64,000 nucleotides of DNA from assembly GCA_050331295.1 (NCBI GenBank), contig JBHJGZ010000006.1:496001-560000 (forward strand), given 5' to 3'. Positions 60,501 to 64,000 of this stretch are shown one piece after another (within the stretch, counting starts at the first letter, position 1; the number at the start of each line of letters is the position of its first letter). Origin of the DNA: Kuafuiihalomonas sp050331295 (lineage in GTDB: Bacteria; Myxococcota; Kuafuiibacteriia; Kuafuiibacteriales; Kuafuiibacteriaceae). The notes beneath the pieces are model-generated. The model did no database searches and had not been told where the DNA came from. It worked only from the letters and a program-made list of their open reading frames with translations. Both the position numbers and the translations under genes were made by a program.

Positions 60501-63079
60501 ATGTCGTCGCGGTCGCCTGTTCGTTGCCCCAGCTCGGAGCTGCGATGGACGCCTTCAAGGCACGAATGGCGCGCATCCCTGAAGGTGAGGCGGTCGTAGC
60601 GGACGTGTACGCGAGTCACGACGGTATAGGTGATCCAGAAACCACCGCGCAGAAGCTCGCTGAGGTGCTCGCCCATGCGCCGAGGCATCCGGCCCTCAGC
60701 CGAGTGTGCGTGGCCCTGGTGGAAGTGGGCGTCTCGCAGACACAGCACTTCACGTTTACGCAGACCGAGACCGGATGGACCGAGGTGAAGAATCAGCGGG
60801 GCATCCATCCCATGATCGCCGAGCGCCTCGAGTTGTGGCGCCTCGAAAAATTCGAAACCCGTCCCCTCCGGACGTCCGACGACGTCTACCTGTTCCACGC
60901 GGTGGCGCGGGACAATCCGAAGGATGAACGGCTGATCGGTTTCGTCGAGGTTCGCGACATGACCCCGGTGCTGGACGAGAACGGGGAGGTCGCACAGATA
61001 CCGTCCTTGGAGCGGCTCTACCTCGAGGTGATTTCCAACATTCGCGACTTCCAGTCACATCGGGAACCTCGGCAGCGCCTTCCATGGAACCGGGTGGTGT
61101 TGCTCATCCGTCCGAAGGTTCCCACCGGCATGGGCACCGTTCGTAAACTTGCCCGTCGACTCCAGCCTGCCGGCGCGAACCTGGGTCTGGAAAAGGTGGT
61201 CGTACACCTCAACCTCGAGAACCCGGAAACCGGTGTCTCTGAACCGAGGGTCATCGAGGTCGCAAACCGAAGCGGTACCGGACTCGAGATCCAGGTGAGC
61301 GAGCCGAAGCGCGAGCCCATCGAGCCGTTGACGCCGTACGCACAGAAGGTGGTGTTGCTCCGGCGCTTGGGTCTCGCATATCCTTACGAGATCGTGCGTC
61401 TGATGACGCCTCCGAAAGGGAGCTTGGCAGAGACCGGGTTCCCACACGGGGAGTTTCAAGAATACGACCTCGATGAAGCGGGACGGCTCGTTCCAGTGGA
61501 TCGGGCGCCTGGTCTCAACAAAGCGAACGTGGTCATGGGCGTGATCACCAACTACACGCAGAAGGTCCCAGAGGGCATGAAGCGGGTGATCTGTCTGGGT
61601 GACGGGAGCCGCGCGATGGGCTCCCTCGCGGAGCCAGAGTGCGCGCGCATCAACGCGGGGCTGGACCTGGCCTCGGAGCTTCAAGTCCCCTTCGAATGGT
61701 TCGCGGTCTCATCCGGGGCGAAGATCTCGATGGACGTCGGCACCGAAGGCCTGGACTGGGTTGCGCGAACGCTGCGCAAGCTCATCGAGTTCACGCAGGG
61801 CGGCGGTGAGGTCAACATCGTCGTACCGGGCATCAACGTCGGCGGTCAGTCCTACTGGAACGCCGAAGCCACCATGCTGATGCACAACAAAGGCATCTTG
61901 ATCATGACCCCGTCGGCGTCCATGGTTCTGACCGGAAAGAAGGCGCTGGACTACTCGGGGGGCGTCTCGGCCGAGGACAATCAAGGTATCGGCGGCGTGG
62001 AGCGCATCATGGGCTTCAATGGACAGGCTCAATTCTCCGCCAAGGACGTCAATGAAGCTTGCCAGATCCTCTTTCGATACTACGAACACAGCTACGTCGT
62101 TCCCGGAGAACGCTGGCCACGTCGCGCACCCACGAAAGACCCCATCGAGCGCGACGTGTGTCACACTCCGCATCCGCCGGTCGATGGCGTCGACTTCCGA
62201 ACCGTCGGCGACATCTTTTCAAACGAGACCAATCCGGGTCGAAAAAAGGCCTTCGACATCCGCGCGGTGATGCGGGCGACCATGGACTCGGACCACGAGC
62301 CCCTCGAACGGTGGAAGATGATGCGGTTGGCGGAAACCGCCGTCGTCTGGGACACCCACCTGGGAGGCGTCCCGGTGACCCTCATCGGGATCGAATCGCG
62401 GCCCCTGACTCGATTGGGCTTTGTTCCGGGGGATGGTCCGGAGGCTTGGACCGGCGGTACGCTGTTCCCGCGATCCTCGAAGAAGGTCGCTCGCGCCATC
62501 AACGCGGCCCACAACAACCGACCTGTGGTGGTGCTCGCCAACCTATCCGGATTTGACGGCTCTCCGGAATCGATGCGGGAGTGGCAGCTAGAGTACGGCG
62601 CAGAGATCGGCCGCGCGGTCGTCAACTTCAAGGGACCCGTCGTGTTCTGCGTGATCTCGCGCTACCACGGCGGTGCTTATGTCGTCTTCTCCTGCACCCT
62701 CAACGAGAACATGCGGGTCGCGGCCATCGAGGGGTCCTACGCGTCGGTGATCGGCGGCGCCCCGGCTGCCGCCGTGGTGTTTCCTCGTGACGTCAAGGCC
62801 AACACGTTGGGCGATCCTCGGATCAAGGAAGCCCAGGCGGCGGTGGACGCTGCGACCGACGAGGTCGCGAGGGCCCGTGCCCGTGCCGCGTACAGCCAGA
62901 TCTACACCGAGGTCTACACCGAGAAGCAGGGCGAGATGGCCGAATACTTCGACTCCGTGCACAGCGTGCAGCGAGCCAAGGACGTGGGCTCTCTGCACGA
63001 TATCGTACCGGCATCCGAACTTCGGAAATGGCTGATCGAAGCGATCGAGGCCGGGATGCGACAGGAAGAGGGTCGCTGA
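57533..63079 (+). CDS. single-chain multidomain acyl-CoA carboxylase (BC-BCCP-CT)
   Basis: An 1848-residue protein. It has a biotin carboxylase domain (1-~460; 'KASAGGGGRGIR', 'EMNTRLQVEHPVTEQ'), a biotinyl domain with 'EAMKMEM' (biotin on Lys629), a ~600-residue central region, and carboxyltransferase N and C subdomains (~1300-1830; 'GDGSRAMGSL', 'VSAEDNQGIGGV', 'NLSGFDGSPESM', 'SRYHGGAYVVF'). The N-to-C order and the large central region mimic eukaryotic acetyl-CoA carboxylase. It makes malonyl- or methylmalonyl-CoA; substrate choice cannot be read from sequence. ATG 57533 starts just before the BC motif 'FRRIAIVNRGEPA'. It stands alone as a transcription unit. Confidence 0.9.
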   Translation: MELSFRRIAIVNRGEPAMRLLHAVRELNQQHGWHLQTIALYTDPDRQALFVREADERYHLGGATFVDPKDGQRKVSYLDYERLKRALIETRADAVWVGWGFVAEHAAFVELCDSLAINFIGPSAEVMHKMGDKIASKLLAEEAKVPVTPWSGGPVETLEDARRVCDALGYPVMVKASAGGGGRGIRRVKSPEELAERFESAKNEALKAFGDGTVFIETMVVGARHIEVQVIADKHGTVWAVGVRDCTVQRRNQKVIEEAPSPGLTPEEHQEVREAAARLAQQAGYYNAGTVECLFDPKTRKFFFMEMNTRLQVEHPVTEQTTGLDLVKMQLHVASGGRLEGEPPPRLGHAIEVRLNAEDPDNGFAPAPGKIELFDVPIGPGIRVDSGVTQGDVVPPDFDSMIAKIIAHGRDRGEAMGRLRRALLESSIVVRGGTSNKAFLLELLSHPDVVASEYDIGWLDRLTENRTTHQRPLADIALIRAAIDVYEQEMAVERAQFFASAARGRPTVRPEIGHSVELSYGGHSYELTAFKLGPNLYRIRVETRSIEVHFDPLGEFAGFLTVGGTRFRVLAIVDGPVHLVEVDGMPYRISRDEGGMLRAPAPAVVLSVRAEPGQLVQAGDPIVVLEAMKMEMAINAPFTGRVRNVAVLKSQQVAAGAPLAVLEQEGDDSGEEATERVVFRGDPEHAEQNSAHDQCRQLLTELGRLLLGYDLDAGQAKQIRARRAAICQTLQPDDADLLRREEELIQIFADLLPLFRSESGDDPATAEEYLQSYLRSLDAGAERLPASFVSKLSVALRHYGIEELKRSSEIEEALVFLYKSRARLDRSAEQVFDLLERRLQHAEVLRPTATPELRKLLDRLIDETHNRYLALHDLARELRYRLYDRPFFEQAQAELFAQMESQLATLVKTPLSDDHPARTQQLSPLVECPQPVVALLAPSYAQGGPARRLAVEIMLRRYYRIRAIQSVTIEEHPGLHLAHAVIDDHGRQNHVVAVACSLPQLGAAMDAFKARMARIPEGEAVVADVYASHDGIGDPETTAQKLAEVLAHAPRHPALSRVCVALVEVGVSQTQHFTFTQTETGWTEVKNQRGIHPMIAERLELWRLEKFETRPLRTSDDVYLFHAVARDNPKDERLIGFVEVRDMTPVLDENGEVAQIPSLERLYLEVISNIRDFQSHREPRQRLPWNRVVLLIRPKVPTGMGTVRKLARRLQPAGANLGLEKVVVHLNLENPETGVSEPRVIEVANRSGTGLEIQVSEPKREPIEPLTPYAQKVVLLRRLGLAYPYEIVRLMTPPKGSLAETGFPHGEFQEYDLDEAGRLVPVDRAPGLNKANVVMGVITNYTQKVPEGMKRVICLGDGSRAMGSLAEPECARINAGLDLASELQVPFEWFAVSSGAKISMDVGTEGLDWVARTLRKLIEFTQGGGEVNIVVPGINVGGQSYWNAEATMLMHNKGILIMTPSASMVLTGKKALDYSGGVSAEDNQGIGGVERIMGFNGQAQFSAKDVNEACQILFRYYEHSYVVPGERWPRRAPTKDPIERDVCHTPHPPVDGVDFRTVGDIFSNETNPGRKKAFDIRAVMRATMDSDHEPLERWKMMRLAETAVVWDTHLGGVPVTLIGIESRPLTRLGFVPGDGPEAWTGGTLFPRSSKKVARAINAAHNNRPVVVLANLSGFDGSPESMREWQLEYGAEIGRAVVNFKGPVVFCVISRYHGGAYVVFSCTLNENMRVAAIEGSYASVIGGAPAAAVVFPRDVKANTLGDPRIKEAQAAVDAATDEVARARARAAYSQIYTEVYTEKQGEMAEYFDSVHSVQRAKDVGSLHDIVPASELRKWLIEAIEAGMRQEEGR

Positions 63080-63157
63080 CTCGGCTCCGATCAATCGCTC
63101 ATCCAGGCGGCAAGTTCCGGTTCCCTGTGCTACGCTCGTGGGCCAAGGAGGATGACC

Positions 63158-63319
63158 ATGCCACGTGACGTTGGTGATCGATTTGCGTGTGAGAAGTGCG
63201 GAGCCGAGCTGGTGTACACCAAGCCGTGCCCCTGTCCCGAACAGACGCCTCCCCACTCCGAGGTTTGCTGCGGTGAGCAGATGAAATCCATGGGGAAAGG
63301 CGAGCCTCCCGAAAACTGA
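63158..63319 (+). CDS. small desulforedoxin/rubredoxin-like zinc or iron protein
   Basis: A 53-residue protein. 'FACEKCGAELVY' supplies one C-x2-C pair and 'VCCGEQM' a Cys-Cys-Gly pair, as in desulforedoxin-type metal sites; an extra CPCP lies between. AAGGAGG sits 6 bases before ATG 63158; the earlier ATG 63152 abuts the ribosome site and is less likely. It is possibly a redox or metal-storage protein. Confidence 0.65.
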   Translation: MPRDVGDRFACEKCGAELVYTKPCPCPEQTPPHSEVCCGEQMKSMGKGEPPEN

Positions 63320-63487
63320 AGCGTCTCTTCGGAAGCGTTGAACGATCTATCGATCGCGGCCTTCATCTTTTCTTCTGCAACCTCTTCGCTCGTCGGCCGC
63401 TCTTTGACGTGGCGGTAACGTCGCCATGAAAAACACGGGAGACGATGGGGCTATCGTGCTTACAAGAGCTTCGAGAGGAGAGACACG

Positions 63488-63835
63488 ATGAACGCACTGT
63501 GGTTGATGGCTCACTTGATGGTCGCCGGTCAGGACGCAAAGCCGCTCGAAGTCTATGCGGCTCCAACGCCCGCCACCGCGGAGATCGTCGAAGCGAAGGC
63601 GGCGCACCTCGCCCGCGTCGCCCGGTCCCAGCGAGAGCGCGTCCTCGTCCGCCTGATCACCTCCGACGCGATTCGTCCGCTGAAGCTGACGCTGCCGGAA
63701 CTACAGCTCCCGTTTCCGGAACCATTTCAGCCCTCCATCGAGAGTCCCCCGCGGTTGACCCGCGACCAGGTGATCTCGAGAACCCCCTCTCGCAACGAGG
63801 AAGACGCCCGAAACGTGGGAGTGAATGCTTCCTGA
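63488..63835 (+). CDS. hypothetical exported protein
   Basis: A 115-residue protein. A weak signal-like N-terminus ('ALWLMAHLMVAGQDAKP') is followed by a Pro/Arg-rich region ('LTLPELQLPFPEPFQPSI'). Ribosome site GAGAGGAGAG is 8-10 bases before ATG 63488. No family recognised. Confidence 0.5.
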   Translation: MNALWLMAHLMVAGQDAKPLEVYAAPTPATAEIVEAKAAHLARVARSQRERVLVRLITSDAIRPLKLTLPELQLPFPEPFQPSIESPPRLTRDQVISRTPSRNEEDARNVGVNAS

Positions 63836-63880
63836 ACCGAGGTCTCGGGCCCTGTTCACGTCTTCGGCGCGGGACTTTGG

Positions 63881-64000
63881 CTACGATTTCTGAGTCCGAG
63901 CCGCGGCGACGCGCGAGTCCCCTTCCAGCATCCATGCACATGCCGACGCCAACACCGCCTTTCCATCGTGCTCGATGACGTCACCATGTGCCATCACCAA
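63881..64000 (-). CDS. C-terminal end of a gene continuing past the right edge
   Basis: The last 39 codons on the minus strand read as protein ('MAHGDVIEHDGKAVLASACA') before a TAG at 63881-63883. The A-H-G-D...A-x-x-W pattern resembles the tail of DUF4336/MBL-like hydrolases, but this is too short for a firm call. The 5' end is outside the window. Confidence 0.45.
   Translation of the reverse strand: MVMAHGDVIEHDGKAVLASACAWMLEGDSRVAAARTQKS

Noticed and set aside
1..64000. CRISPR arrays, IS elements, prophage
   Set aside because: No regularly spaced repeats, transposase, integrase or phage structural motifs seen in any frame.

Overview
The window is uniformly GC-rich chromosomal DNA. I infer a Myxococcota-type bacterium (Deltaproteobacteria in the older sense). 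The support is an operon of PspA, a HEAT-repeat protein and a degenerate HD-GYP protein; a DUF1552 protein; many small lipoproteins; a Zn-ribbon/TM/TPR protein; and a single-chain multidomain acyl-CoA carboxylase. This assignment rests on gene content only. There are no rRNA or tRNA genes, no CRISPR array and no recognisable IS element. One tmRNA gene (ssrA) is present.

Layout. 1-9.6 kb: 3' end of a DUF1552 gene, a DUF2231 membrane protein, the HD-GYP-like/HEAT/PspA operon, truD, a lipoprotein, an M15-like peptidase and a PlsC-type acyltransferase. 9.6-13.4 kb: nucleotide-sugar dehydrogenase, zinc-ribbon/TPR protein, ssrA followed by three hairpins, a methyltransferase. 13.4-20 kb: msrB, a Phd/PIN toxin-antitoxin pair, a TetR-CPBP protease pair with a clear operator and an AT-rich patch, then oxyR-katG. 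20-31 kb: mostly envelope and secreted proteins (DUF2268-like protease, YcbB-type L,D-transpeptidase, S9 peptidase, tandem-YHS lipoprotein, DJ-1/PfpI protein, MBL hydrolase, OB-fold lipoprotein). 31.2-42.3 kb: a nitrous-oxide-reduction locus. 42.6-47.4 kb: MscS-type channel, DUF1328, ExoD and unknowns. 47.6-52.2 kb: a polysaccharide patch (GT4 transferase, Wzx-like flippase, ATP-grasp, a possible transferase). 52.7-57.2 kb: unknown protein, divergent endonuclease V, a 37-residue membrane protein, META lipoprotein, ACR3 and DUF4386 proteins. 57.5-63.1 kb: the 1848-residue carboxylase, followed by two small proteins and the end of another gene.

The standout is the nos locus. It encodes two consecutive, full-length, overlapping NosZ-family proteins with complementary loss of metal sites. 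The first (31990-34314) keeps all CuA ligands but has lost all seven CuZ histidines. The second (34314-36974) keeps all seven CuZ histidines but has lost every CuA ligand, and it carries two extra C-terminal c-type haem domains. In known homodimeric NosZ, the CuA of one subunit faces the CuZ of the other, so this pair looks like an obligate heterodimeric, division-of-labour N2O reductase. Downstream lie nosD, nosF, nosL, nosY, a membrane protein with a Cys-rich tail and nnrS, all in one tight operon. A Crp/Fnr regulator lies immediately upstream, with an ATCAA half-site ahead of the operon. No nosR, nosG or nosH is present, so the fused haems may be the electron entry.
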